Assembly (NCBI GenBank): GCA_958448685.1
Contig: CAUDEV010000038.1
Location: 1-10,800, forward strand
Source: an uncultured Alphaproteobacteria bacterium
GTDB taxonomy: Bacteria > Pseudomonadota > Alphaproteobacteria > RUG11792
Direction of reading: 5' to 3'
Length of the DNA: 10,800 nt
Shown here: positions 1-6,884 of the stretch, one piece after another
How positions within the stretch are numbered: the first letter of the stretch is position 1
Layout: each line of letters starts with the position of its first letter
Translations under genes and position numbers: made by a program
Notes under the pieces: generated by a model
Told to the model about the DNA's origin: nothing
The model's database searches: none
Seen by the model: only the letters and a program-made list of their open reading frames with translations

Positions 1-40
1 TGATGTCAAAAAATAAAAAGTTCCATAAATTTTTAGACAT
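1..40 (-). CDS. Possible 5' end of a gene running off the left edge
   Basis: An ATG at 40-38 on the minus strand opens a frame of 13 codons (MSKNLWNFLFFDI) that reaches the window edge without a stop. The hydrophobic run after residue 5 would suit a membrane segment. There is no strong Shine-Dalgarno directly before this ATG. It overlaps the stop of a 15-codon frame upstream (33-80). I do not recognise the product; too little is visible to assign one, and the frame may be spurious. Confidence 0.25.
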   Translation of the reverse strand, partial: MSKNLWNFLFFDI

Positions 41-80
41 TTTTCTCGGAAACTTCCTCGCCTTTTGCGCTATAATTCAT
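33..80 (-). CDS. Possible short upstream peptide (15 aa)
   Basis: ATG at 80-78 is preceded by a good AAAGGA-type ribosome site (about 85-90) at 4-5 nt spacing and encodes MNYSAKGEEVSEKNV before TAA. Its stop overlaps the ATG of the possible gene leaving the left edge, so it could be a translationally coupled leader peptide. A TATAAT lies at 93-98, but a start site set by it would remove part of the ribosome site, so promoter and peptide do not fit together well. Weak call. Confidence 0.2.
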   Translation of the reverse strand: MNYSAKGEEVSEKNV

Positions 81-216
81 GTTGTCCTTTATATTATACG
101 ATACTTATTAAACTCAAAATCCTGTTTTATTGATTAAATTTTGAGAATTGGTAGGTTAATATCACAAAATGTTTCTTTTTTGCGGTTTTTAATGTAAAAT
201 TTAACTATTATGGAAA

Positions 217-222
217 AAGGAG
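217..222 (+). promoter_or_regulatory. Ribosome binding site of gap
   Basis: AAGGAG, 8 nt before the ATG at 231. It selects that ATG, which also begins the conserved NAD-binding sequence, over the in-frame ATG at 210. Confidence 0.85.
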
Positions 223-230
223 AATTTAAT

Positions 231-1232
231 ATGTTAAAAATAGGAATTAATGGATTTGGCAGAATTGGAAGAATGATTTTGAGAGCATTTGAAGAATCCG
301 GAAAATATAATAATCTGGAAATTGCTTGTATAAATGATTTATCTGATAAAAAGACAAACATTCATCTTTTGAAATACGATTCAATACATGGAGCATTTGG
401 ATTTGATGTTTCAGAGACGGAAGATGGAATTTCAGTTAATGGAAAAAATATAAAAATGATTTCAGAACCGAATCCTGAAACGATAAATTGGGCCGATTTA
501 GGGGTAGATATTGTTTTTGAATGTTCTGGTAGATTCACTAAAAAAATTGATGCTGAAAAACATTTAAAAGGCGGCGCAAAAAGAGTGATAGTTTCTGCTC
601 CTTCTGAAGGTGCTGATATAACCGTAGTTTATGGAATAAATCACAAGAATATAAAAGATTCGGACAAAGTGATTTCAAATGGATCTTGCACAACAAATTG
701 CTTATCTCCTATAGCTTATATATTAGATAAAGAATTTGGAATAGATTGTGGTTTTATGACGACTATTCATTCTTACACTGGAGATCAAAGATTAATTGAT
801 ACAGTACATAAAGACCTCAGAAGAGCAAGAGCTGCAGCTCTTTCTATGATCCCAAGCACGACAGGTGCCGCAAGAGCAGTGGGCCTCGTTTTGCCTCAAT
901 TAAAAGGGAAATTAGATGGAACAGCTATTAGAGTTCCAACACCAAATGTTTCTTTAGTTGATTTAACATGTAATTTATCAAAATCAGCATCCGTCAACAA
1001 AATAAATGAAATAATGAAATCTGCATCTAATGGCGAATTAAAAGATATATTGGGATATAATGAAGACCCTCTTGTTTCTTCTGATTTTAATCATTCAAAA
1101 TTAAGTTCTATATTTGATGCGACAGGAACAACTGTAATCAACGATAAGTTCTGCAGAGTCATATCTTGGTATGATAATGAATTTGGTTTCTCAAATAGAA
1201 TGCTCGATGTAGCATCTTATATCGCCGGTTAA
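231..1232 (+). CDS. gap: Glyceraldehyde-3-phosphate dehydrogenase
   Basis: Cytosolic tetrameric enzyme converting glyceraldehyde 3-phosphate, phosphate and NAD+ to 1,3-bisphosphoglycerate, reversibly, in glycolysis or gluconeogenesis. The 333-residue product is full length for the family. The N-terminal Rossmann motif INGFGRIGR is at residues 6-14. ND at 36-37 occupies the position that usually favours NAD+. The active-site block SNGSCTTNCLSP (149-160) carries the catalytic Cys153, with His180 in TTIHSYTGDQ. The phosphate-binding PSTTGAA (208-214) and the C-terminal WYDNEFGFSNRM (313-324) are intact. I start at ATG 231, seven codons inside the longest frame, because it has an AAGGAG 8 nt upstream and begins MLKIGINGFG as homologues do. 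trkH follows after 11 nt and is probably cotranscribed. I found no convincing promoter upstream. Whether it acts mainly in glycolysis or gluconeogenesis cannot be told here. Confidence 0.97.
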   Translation: MLKIGINGFGRIGRMILRAFEESGKYNNLEIACINDLSDKKTNIHLLKYDSIHGAFGFDVSETEDGISVNGKNIKMISEPNPETINWADLGVDIVFECSGRFTKKIDAEKHLKGGAKRVIVSAPSEGADITVVYGINHKNIKDSDKVISNGSCTTNCLSPIAYILDKEFGIDCGFMTTIHSYTGDQRLIDTVHKDLRRARAAALSMIPSTTGAARAVGLVLPQLKGKLDGTAIRVPTPNVSLVDLTCNLSKSASVNKINEIMKSASNGELKDILGYNEDPLVSSDFNHSKLSSIFDATGTTVINDKFCRVISWYDNEFGFSNRMLDVASYIAG

Positions 1233-1243
1233 TTTAATATCTA

Positions 1244-2677
1244 ATGGATTTTAATATTAAACCTTCGATTTTTATAAATGGAATAGTCATCTGTTGCTTA
1301 GCTGTCATGATGGCTATTCCTCTTTTATTTGATATAATCTTATGGAATGGAAATTCTGCAAATATATTCCTTTCAGCCATAATCGCCTGTGTTTTCTTTG
1401 GTGGATTAATGATTTTTTCTTGCCGATCCAAAGAGGAAATAGCGTTTTCAAAAATGGATATATTTTTTCTGGTCGTTTCAATTTGGTTTGTGGTTTCTAT
1501 TGTTGCTGCATTTCCTTTTTATGCCTATTCCAAAATAAAATTACCTTTTATTTCTGCCCTTTTTGAGTCAGTTTCTGGCATAACAACAACCGGGTGTTCA
1601 GTTTATTCAGATGTTGAAATATTGCCTCGTGCTCTTAATTTATGGAGGTTTATTCTACATTTTATAGGTGGTGTTGGAATTGTTGCTATTGGAATATTTA
1701 TACTTCCAACAATGAGAATTGGAGGTATGCAATTGTTTTTAATAGAGAATTCCGATAAAACTCAAAAGATACTTCCAAGAGCATCACAGATTGTTGGATT
1801 TTTTATTGGAATATATGCAACTTTTATCTTTATATTCACGATTTTATTAAAGTTATCAGGAATGTCTTTATTTGATTCTGTGTGTCATTCGATATCTGCA
1901 ATTTCCACTGGTGGATTTTCAACTAAAAACTCTGGAATTATGGCATTTCAAGACCCTCAAATAGAGGTTATAATTTCTATCGCTATGTTTGTTGGGGGCC
2001 TCACGTTTTTGGAAATTGTACGCAGTTTTAAATGTGGCCTAAAAACGTTCTGGAATAATGCCCAAATAAGAACTTATATAAAACTATGTGTGATATTAAC
2101 AGCAACGCCAATACTCATTGCTCTCGCTAACAATAAAATTAGCTCCACGAGGGATATTTCTTCATTTATACTCCAAACAATTTCAGCAATAACAACGTCC
2201 GGATTAAATTATCAATCACAATATCTCCAATCGCAGTTTGCTTTTATATTATTAGCCATTATAGGGGGATGTTCTGGATCGACAACAAGCGGAATAAAAA
2301 TTTTTAGGATACAAATTTTATGGGCAGTTTTAAAAAATCAAATAAATAAACTATTGAAACCATATGATATCAGCGTTCCTAAATATCAAAACAAAAAAAT
2401 AGATGAATCATTACTTATTTCCATAGCCTCATTCTTTTTTGCTTTAGCAATGGTGTTTATTACTAGCGTGAGTATTGTCGAATTTACTACAGGAAAAGAT
2501 ATTTCTGAATGTGTTTATTCTGTTTCTTCTTGTCTTTTTAATTTAGGATATGATTTTAATATTTCGGAATTTAACAAGGTCTCTCAAATAGTATTTCTTT
2601 GTGATATGATTATTGGAAGACTTGAATTTGTTCCTTTCGTTGTTGTCTTAAGCCAAATTAAAAACTTTTTCAAATAA
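1244..2677 (+). CDS. trkH: TrkH-family potassium uptake protein
   Basis: Inner-membrane K+-translocating subunit of the Trk/Ktr system, normally partnered by the cytosolic NAD-binding TrkA, which is not in this window. The 477-residue length matches TrkH (about 480). The protein is hydrophobic throughout and has the four pore loops of the family: TTTGCS (114-119), STGGFS (221-226), TTSGLN (317-322) and LFNLGY (431-436), each contributing a filter glycine. The highly conserved GGCSGSTTSGIKIFR lies at 341-355, and GRLEFVPFVV near the C-terminus is also typical. The fourth filter (NLGYD) departs from the usual N-x-G-P-G form. It starts 11 nt after gap with no clear Shine-Dalgarno of its own, so translation may depend on gap. 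A strong palindromic terminator follows 33 nt after the stop. Confidence 0.95.
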   Translation: MDFNIKPSIFINGIVICCLAVMMAIPLLFDIILWNGNSANIFLSAIIACVFFGGLMIFSCRSKEEIAFSKMDIFFLVVSIWFVVSIVAAFPFYAYSKIKLPFISALFESVSGITTTGCSVYSDVEILPRALNLWRFILHFIGGVGIVAIGIFILPTMRIGGMQLFLIENSDKTQKILPRASQIVGFFIGIYATFIFIFTILLKLSGMSLFDSVCHSISAISTGGFSTKNSGIMAFQDPQIEVIISIAMFVGGLTFLEIVRSFKCGLKTFWNNAQIRTYIKLCVILTATPILIALANNKISSTRDISSFILQTISAITTSGLNYQSQYLQSQFAFILLAIIGGCSGSTTSGIKIFRIQILWAVLKNQINKLLKPYDISVPKYQNKKIDESLLISIASFFFALAMVFITSVSIVEFTTGKDISECVYSVSSCLFNLGYDFNISEFNKVSQIVFLCDMIIGRLEFVPFVVVLSQIKNFFK

Positions 2678-2710
2678 CCAGAATTATCGGATGTCCTTGT
2701 AAAACCCACG

Positions 2711-2740
2711 AAAGTCCCATAAAATTTTATGGGACTTTTT
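2711..2740. terminator. Bidirectional palindromic terminator between trkH and the ankyrin-like gene
   Basis: The 14-nt arm AAAGTCCCATAAAA (2711-2724) is followed directly by its exact complement (2725-2738), then more T. On the plus strand this gives a stem ending in a U run after trkH. On the minus strand the same palindrome lies 27 nt after the stop of the gene at 2766-3944. The inner 11-nt arm GTCCCATAAAA recurs in a second terminator near 9843. Confidence 0.85.
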
Positions 2741-2765
2741 AATAATATTTTACATGTGAAGAATT

Positions 2766-3944
2766 CTATTCTTCTATTGATTCAAAGAAGTCTGCAGTAT
2801 CATATGATGGAATCCTTTGACTAAGCTTATATTTTTGGAGTTCATTTCGAATAAAGTCACAACAAAAATAAGCGTTACCCATTTTATCAATCCAACTTTT
2901 CCAAAATTTAATTGGATGTGGATCGGAAGGATCTATTTCCATAAATGTTTGTTTAAAACAATTTTTATAAAAATGATCTTTTTCTAATATTTCGAGTATA
3001 TCAAAAAAATCCATTACTCCGAATTCATAAGTTTTATCATATATTGTTTCCAAATGATTTTGTACAAGTTCGTCATCTTTAAAAATCTTTATAAGTGCTT
3101 CTGAAAAATCATGAAAAGACAGCTTGTTTCCTTTAAAAATATCTGCAGCTGTTTTCAACATAGCATCCTCAATAGTATTCTTAGGGAATAAAAGTATGCT
3201 GTATTGTTCAAAAGTTGGTAATTCTATTTTTTCTTTAAAAGGATAACTTGATAGTCTAAAATATTTTCCTAGTACTTCTTCAAATCTAAGTAAATTGTTT
3301 GTATCACTTTTTAAGAAACTTTCAAAAACAATCGGATAGGCTTTTACAAATTGTTTACGTATATCTCCAAATTTTTTACCACAAATGGATACACCACCAT
3401 TTACTATGTCGGGAATATAACATGAAATTCTTGGAAAATATTCAAAGGTATATAAATTTTGATAATGCGTGTTAATATATACAAAAAGATCAATATTAAG
3501 ACTGTTAAATGAATGCAACAAAGTATCATCATTAGGTGTTATTCCATTTATTTCACAAAGGCGGAATATCTCATAATTATTATGTCGATACATCGAAAAC
3601 ATATTCATAGTTTGAATAGTTGGTGATGAGAGAGGATTACTTATGAGTAGAAATTTAAACACATTAATAGAGTTAAAAAATGCTGCAGCATCTATAAGAG
3701 GTACAACATCAAAATCCTCATCACAATAGAGCCCGTATTCATTAGCCAAGCTTATTTCTGCAGGAAACGGTTGGGAAGAAAATTGTACAATGCTCTTAAG
3801 ATCATCAGTTTCTATTGCTCTTGCTAAAGTTCCAGATTTGGATAATGGTTGTCCAAGAGGATTTGGATTGACAGTTGTTTCACTATATGATGTGTTTATG
3901 ATAAATAATGAAACCATTATTATTAATATTTGGGGAAATTTCAT
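2766..3944 (-). CDS. Secreted protein with ankyrin-like (DUF3447-like) segments
   Basis: 392 residues. Residues 1-21 form a classical signal peptide: a Lys near the start, a hydrophobic core (ILIIMVSLFII) and an S-Y-S cleavage site before ETT, so the protein should leave the cytoplasm. Residues 81-103 (LIDAAAFFNSINVFKFLL) and 123-160 (YEIFRLCEINGI, then a helix pair ending DLFVYINTH) resemble the divergent ankyrin repeats grouped as DUF3447, which are common in protists such as Trichomonas and in amoeba-associated microbes. The rest, about 165-392, is acidic and aromatic-rich with no motif I recognise. The start is supported by AGAGGA at 3955-3960, about 10 nt upstream. The gene is alone on this strand and converges with trkH. 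A role as a host-interaction factor is inference from secretion plus repeat type; it could equally be a periplasmic protein. Confidence 0.75.
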   Translation of the reverse strand: MKFPQILIIMVSLFIINTSYSETTVNPNPLGQPLSKSGTLARAIETDDLKSIVQFSSQPFPAEISLANEYGLYCDEDFDVVPLIDAAAFFNSINVFKFLLISNPLSSPTIQTMNMFSMYRHNNYEIFRLCEINGITPNDDTLLHSFNSLNIDLFVYINTHYQNLYTFEYFPRISCYIPDIVNGGVSICGKKFGDIRKQFVKAYPIVFESFLKSDTNNLLRFEEVLGKYFRLSSYPFKEKIELPTFEQYSILLFPKNTIEDAMLKTAADIFKGNKLSFHDFSEALIKIFKDDELVQNHLETIYDKTYEFGVMDFFDILEILEKDHFYKNCFKQTFMEIDPSDPHPIKFWKSWIDKMGNAYFCCDFIRNELQKYKLSQRIPSYDTADFFESIEE

Positions 3945-4085
3945 AAAAATAAATTCCTCTGAATTAAATGCGCATAATCATTTTAATACAAATATTTTTT
4001 CGTTTCAATAATTTTATTTCAAATAACTGTTTTTGTGTGAAAATTATTATCAGATAAGGAGATTAAATTATTTTGAAAAAAGTTC

Positions 4086-4114
4086 TTGTCAAAAAAAATT
4101 AAACGTGATATAAA
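4086..4114 (+). promoter_or_regulatory. Sigma70-type promoter for tRNA-Asn
   Basis: TTGTCA (4086-4091), a 17-nt spacer and TATAAA (4109-4114). The predicted start near 4121 lies about 7 nt before the mature tRNA 5' end. No other promoter is evident before the permease, so this probably also drives the downstream genes. Confidence 0.7.
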
Positions 4115-4127
4115 TAAATTATAGTGT

Positions 4128-4203
4128 TCCTTGGTAGCTCAGTCGGTAGAGCAAGTGGCTGTTAACCACTGGGTCGGCGGTTCGAGTCCGTCCCAAGGAG
4201 CCA
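4128..4203 (+). tRNA. tRNA-Asn (anticodon GTT)
   Basis: A complete cloverleaf can be drawn. The acceptor stem is TCCTTGG (4128-4134) with CCAAGGA (4193-4199), followed by discriminator G (4200) and an encoded CCA (4201-4203). The D arm is GCTC/GAGC. The anticodon arm AGTGG-CTGTTAA-CCACT places GTT in the loop. The T arm is GGCGG-TTCGAGT-CCGTC with one G-U pair. It reads Asn codons AAC and AAT. A run of eight T begins 2 nt after the CCA, and the permease ATG is 17 nt downstream. Confidence 0.97.
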
Positions 4204-4219
4204 TTTTTTTTAGGTTTTT

Positions 4220-5518
4220 ATGAGTAGTAATAATTCCCATTCAAAAATTGGTTTTTGGTCTTTGGTTTCTATTGTTGTGAGCGCGCAACTTGGAGCTAGT
4301 ATATTTCTACTTCCGAGTCAATTAGCTCATTTCAGGACTTTAGGGATTTTAGGTTGGATGCTTGGAGGACTTGGCGCAATACTTATTACTATTGTGTTTT
4401 CGTTCTTATGTATAAAAACTTCAAAAGCAGGAGGACCTCATATTTATGCGAGGATGTTTTTTGGAGAAAAAATAGGTTTTTTTGTCACCTGGATTTATTG
4501 GTGTGCATCATGGGCATGTAACCCTATTTTGATAGCAACTGCGATTTATTATTTGATGTCATTTGTTGGAGATATTCCGCCATTTATGAAGTTGATTTTT
4601 GAAATTCTGATGGTCGTTTCATTAACATTTGTGAATTCACGAGGTGTAAAAACAGCAGGAAAATTAGATTTTATACTAACAGTCTTTAAGATGCTTCCGC
4701 TTTTTATAATTCCTCTTTTTGCTTTGCCAAATCTTAATATAGAAAATTTTAAAGAATTAACCCCAATTAATATGTCTCCAAGTGAAACTGTTATACAAGC
4801 AACGATATTATCATTTTGGGGTTTTGTTGGTCTTGAAGGCGGAACTTCACCAGCAGGAATAGTCAAAAATCCTAAAAGAACAATTCCTCTTGCGATAATC
4901 TTAGGAACAACATTTGTTGCTTTCATAAGTATACTTAATACAGTTTCTATTTTTGGTGTGATCTCTCCTGCTGAATTGGAAAATATCCATGCTCCATTTG
5001 CAAAAGTAATGGTTGTTTTGTTTGGTGGATCATTTGATAAGATAATTGGATTCTTAACTTTCATTATGTGTTATGGATCTTTAAATGCCTGGGTATTTTT
5101 CAGTGGGCAAATTGCAAAATCGGCGGCAGAAGAAAATATGTTGCCTTCATTTTTCAAAAAGCTTAATAAATACGGAGCTCCATCAAATGCATTATGGACA
5201 GGGACATTTGGGACGATTGTTATTTTATTTCTTCAAAAATCTCCATTGTTTGGAGATAAGATCGGGAAGTTCCTAGATATGTCAGTGATCATATATATAG
5301 TCCTTTATATAATGGCAGTTCTGGCATATGTAAAATTCATGAAATCATCAAAAACAAGATCTTTTTTTCAAATTCTTATAACCCTCTTGGCTTTTTCTTT
5401 TTGTACGCTAATATTATTTAATTCAGATCCGTTTAATTTTTCAGCTGTTATTACTATGCTCCTGTTTGGAATACCTGTTTATATGAAAGTGAAAAAGAAT
5501 GGAACTTTGTCTGTTTGA
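4220..5518 (+). CDS. APC-family amino acid permease
   Basis: Polytopic inner-membrane transporter of 432 residues, the normal length for the amino acid-polyamine-organocation superfamily (AdiC/PotE-like branch). The first membrane helix carries the substrate-binding break in SAQLGASIFLLPSQLA (21-36), comparable to the GSGVFLLP of AdiC-type antiporters. The family signature GGPHIYAR is at 71-78. The helix 6 region FWGFVGLEGGTSPAG (200-214) is followed by the conserved loop KNPKRTIPLAI (218-228). About 12 hydrophobic segments are visible. In an intracellular bacterium it may import or exchange host amino acids, but the substrate cannot be read from the sequence. It begins 17 nt after tRNA-Asn, with only a weak AGG 5 nt before the ATG, and its last 20 nt overlap trmL, so the three are probably expressed together. 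Confidence 0.9.
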   Translation: MSSNNSHSKIGFWSLVSIVVSAQLGASIFLLPSQLAHFRTLGILGWMLGGLGAILITIVFSFLCIKTSKAGGPHIYARMFFGEKIGFFVTWIYWCASWACNPILIATAIYYLMSFVGDIPPFMKLIFEILMVVSLTFVNSRGVKTAGKLDFILTVFKMLPLFIIPLFALPNLNIENFKELTPINMSPSETVIQATILSFWGFVGLEGGTSPAGIVKNPKRTIPLAIILGTTFVAFISILNTVSIFGVISPAELENIHAPFAKVMVVLFGGSFDKIIGFLTFIMCYGSLNAWVFFSGQIAKSAAEENMLPSFFKKLNKYGAPSNALWTGTFGTIVILFLQKSPLFGDKIGKFLDMSVIIYIVLYIMAVLAYVKFMKSSKTRSFFQILITLLAFSFCTLILFNSDPFNFSAVITMLLFGIPVYMKVKKNGTLSV

Positions 5519-5945
5519 ACCAGAGATAGCTCAAAATGCTGGAACGATAGCGAGGTTATGTACATGTTTTGATGTAACTTTGAATATTATAGAACCTGCT
5601 TCTTTTATATTATCAGATAAAGGATTCAAAAGGGCTGGAATGGATTATATAAACAAAACAGACATCAAATTACACACTTCTTTCTTTGAATTTAAAAAGA
5701 ATTATAACGGTAGGATAATCTTACTAGATACTAAAGCAACAACTTTGTATTATGATTTTGAATATATTTCAACAGATTGTATAATGCTTGGAAGAGAAAG
5801 CTCAGGAGTTCCAGATGAAGTTTTTAATGCATGTAATGAAAGGGTTTTGATTCCTATGAAAAATAATTCAAGATCACTCAATGTTGCAATAAGTGCTGCT
5901 ATTGGATTATCTGAAGCTATGAGACAAATCTCGAAATTTGTGTAG
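5499..5945 (+). CDS. trmL: tRNA (cytidine/uridine-34-2'-O)-methyltransferase TrmL
   Basis: Cytosolic SPOUT-fold enzyme that uses S-adenosylmethionine to 2'-O-methylate the wobble base of tRNA-Leu isoacceptors. The 148-residue length is that of the minimal TrmL/YibK family, which lacks an extra RNA-binding domain. Visible motifs are EPEIAQNAGTIARLC (7-21), RAGMDY (45-50), the glycine loop MLGRESSGVPDEV (96-108), and IPMKNNSRSLNVAISAAI (118-135), which forms the deep knot and cofactor pocket. The ATG at 5499 lies inside the 3' end of the permease gene (20-nt overlap), which fits coupled translation. The stop is 5 nt from the end of the convergent nuoC. The whole open frame is consistent with TrmL; a closely related SpoU-type enzyme with other tRNA targets is possible but less likely. 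Confidence 0.92.
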   Translation: MELCLFEPEIAQNAGTIARLCTCFDVTLNIIEPASFILSDKGFKRAGMDYINKTDIKLHTSFFEFKKNYNGRIILLDTKATTLYYDFEYISTDCIMLGRESSGVPDEVFNACNERVLIPMKNNSRSLNVAISAAIGLSEAMRQISKFV

Positions 5946-5950
5946 AAAAA

Positions 5951-6388
5951 TTATTCCTTACGTAACAGAAAGTGTTTATCCGTGTGGTGATTTAAGATTC
6001 GTCTTAAATCTGGGTGATCAAAAAACTTTATTCCAAACATATCGAAAATTTCTCGTTCATACCAATTTGCATTTGGAAACAGCATACTTACACTTTGAAC
6101 ATTATCATCTTCCAAAGCATCAGTTTTTATAAATATTGTCTTGTCAATTTTATAACTATGTAATTGATAAAATATAGTAAACACTCCTCGTTGTTTTAAA
6201 TAATCTACAGCAAAACAATCGATTAATGCCTCAAATGAAAGTTGCATATTGGAATTCAATATTGACAAAGATCTTAGAACTGTATTCGGATATATAGTGA
6301 TATATAAATAATCATTTAGAATTTCGATTTTTGAAATTTCATTTTCTAATACAGATTCTATTAATTTTCTGCAATCTATATTATTCAC
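5951..6388 (-). CDS. nuoC: NADH-quinone oxidoreductase subunit C, short at the C-terminus
   Basis: NuoC is the 30-kDa subunit in the peripheral arm of complex I, at the connection toward the quinone site. The family core is clear: ALIDCFAVDYLKQRG (54-68), FPNANWYEREIFDMFGI (104-120) and the signature HPDLRRIL (125-132), ending LLRKE. Homologues continue for roughly another 45-50 residues (a conserved DFPLTGxVEVRYD-type tail), but here TAA follows directly after LRKE, giving 145 residues. The start is a GTG at 6388, 6 nt after the sspB stop, with only a weak GGG about 13-15 nt upstream; no in-frame ATG occurs before residue 48. nuoC normally lies in a nuoA-N operon; here it stands apart, behind sspB. 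Truncation could be genuine reduction, a split tail, or an early stage of decay. Confidence 0.88.
   Translation of the reverse strand: MNNIDCRKLIESVLENEISKIEILNDYLYITIYPNTVLRSLSILNSNMQLSFEALIDCFAVDYLKQRGVFTIFYQLHSYKIDKTIFIKTDALEDDNVQSVSMLFPNANWYEREIFDMFGIKFFDHPDLRRILNHHTDKHFLLRKE
5989..6010. repeat. Perfect 9-bp hairpin with TTCG loop inside nuoC 3' end
   Basis: GATTTAAGA (5989-5997), TTCG loop, TCTTAAATC (6002-6010). It falls in the codons for the conserved nuoC motif DLRRIL and 44 nt past the trmL stop. No T run follows on either strand, so it is not a standard terminator. It could protect the 3' end of either convergent transcript, or simply be a coding coincidence. Confidence 0.45.
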
Positions 6389-6394
6389 TTGATT

Positions 6395-6835
6395 CTATTT
6401 GCCCTTTTTGAATGTGCTGAAAGATATAATATTATTAGTTTGTTTATTTTCAATTTTTGGAACTTCTATAGGAATATCCGAGAAATCAGGGGTGAAATCT
6501 AGACAAAAATCTTCAGAGGGATCACTAACGGATATCAATGATGAAAATGGTATATATAATGTTTCATCAGAATGCTCAAAAGCTAGACTTACTGAAAAGC
6601 CATAATCATCAATAACAAGGTCCCAAAATTCATATTGCAAAACTATTGTCATTTCGTCATCAAAATCATCCTTTAAAAGTTTTGATACTTTTATTCCAGG
6701 ATGATTTAATGAAAACGTGATATAAATATGTTGTTTTTTATAGAGTCCTTCTGTCGAAATTTGTGTTAAAATCTCTTTTACTATTGATATAGATGCTTTC
6801 TTAATCAAGGAATTATAATCTAATTTTTTTGCCAC
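6395..6835 (-). CDS. sspB: SspB, ClpXP adaptor for SsrA-tagged proteins (alpha type)
   Basis: Cytosolic dimeric adaptor that binds the tmRNA-encoded tag and tethers tagged proteins to the ClpXP protease. The 146-residue protein has the alphaproteobacterial SspB pattern: HIYITFSLNHPGIKVS (36-51), DDEMTIVLQYEFWDL (59-73), FSVSLAF (80-86) and IPFSSLISVSDPSEDFCLDF (95-114). A variable acidic linker follows, then a C-terminal basic peptide IISFSTFKKGK (136-146) resembling the ClpX-binding tail seen in SspB homologues. I choose GTG at 6835, which has GGAG (6842-6845) 6 nt upstream; a longer frame from TTG at 6886 would begin inside the ssrA terminator hairpin. It lies directly downstream of ssrA with no visible promoter of its own, and nuoC follows after 6 nt. 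Confidence 0.9.
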   Translation of the reverse strand: MAKKLDYNSLIKKASISIVKEILTQISTEGLYKKQHIYITFSLNHPGIKVSKLLKDDFDDEMTIVLQYEFWDLVIDDYGFSVSLAFEHSDETLYIPFSSLISVSDPSEDFCLDFTPDFSDIPIEVPKIENKQTNNIISFSTFKKGK

Positions 6836-6841
6836 AAAAAA

Positions 6842-6845
6842 CTCC
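6842..6845 (-). promoter_or_regulatory. Ribosome binding site fixing the sspB start
   Basis: GGAG on the minus strand, 6 nt before the GTG at 6835. It favours that GTG over the upstream in-frame TTG at 6886, which has no ribosome site and sits in the ssrA terminator. Confidence 0.75.
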
Positions 6846-6850
6846 AAAAA

Positions 6851-6884
6851 ATATAAGGGGAATTTCTGTTGCTCGGCATTCCCC
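6851..6884 (-). terminator. Intrinsic terminator of ssrA
   Basis: On the minus strand GGGGAAT (6884-6878) pairs with ATTCCCC (6863-6857) across a 14-nt loop and is followed by TTATATTTTTT. The sspB ribosome site is only 11 nt beyond the stem, so leakage through this terminator is the simplest route to sspB expression. Confidence 0.7.

Noticed and set aside
138..211. Promoter for gap
   Set aside because: Candidate boxes such as TTGCGG with TATTAT have a 20-nt spacer; others fit no better.
210..230. Seven-residue N-terminal extension of GAPDH from ATG at 210
   Set aside because: The AAGGAG at 217-222 lies inside this extension and points to ATG 231, and homologues begin at MLKIGINGFG.
134..361. 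75-codon minus-strand frame over the gap promoter and 5' end
   Set aside because: Antisense to gap, no ribosome site, composition explained by the coding strand opposite.
4073..4102. TTG micro-ORF (MKKVLVKKN) after AAGGAG, upstream of tRNA-Asn
   Set aside because: Nine codons, 11-nt spacing, and it runs through the -35 element of the tRNA promoter; no support as a gene.
4549..5064. 171-codon minus-strand frame inside the permease gene
   Set aside because: Antisense shadow of a clear transporter gene; no motif or ribosome site.
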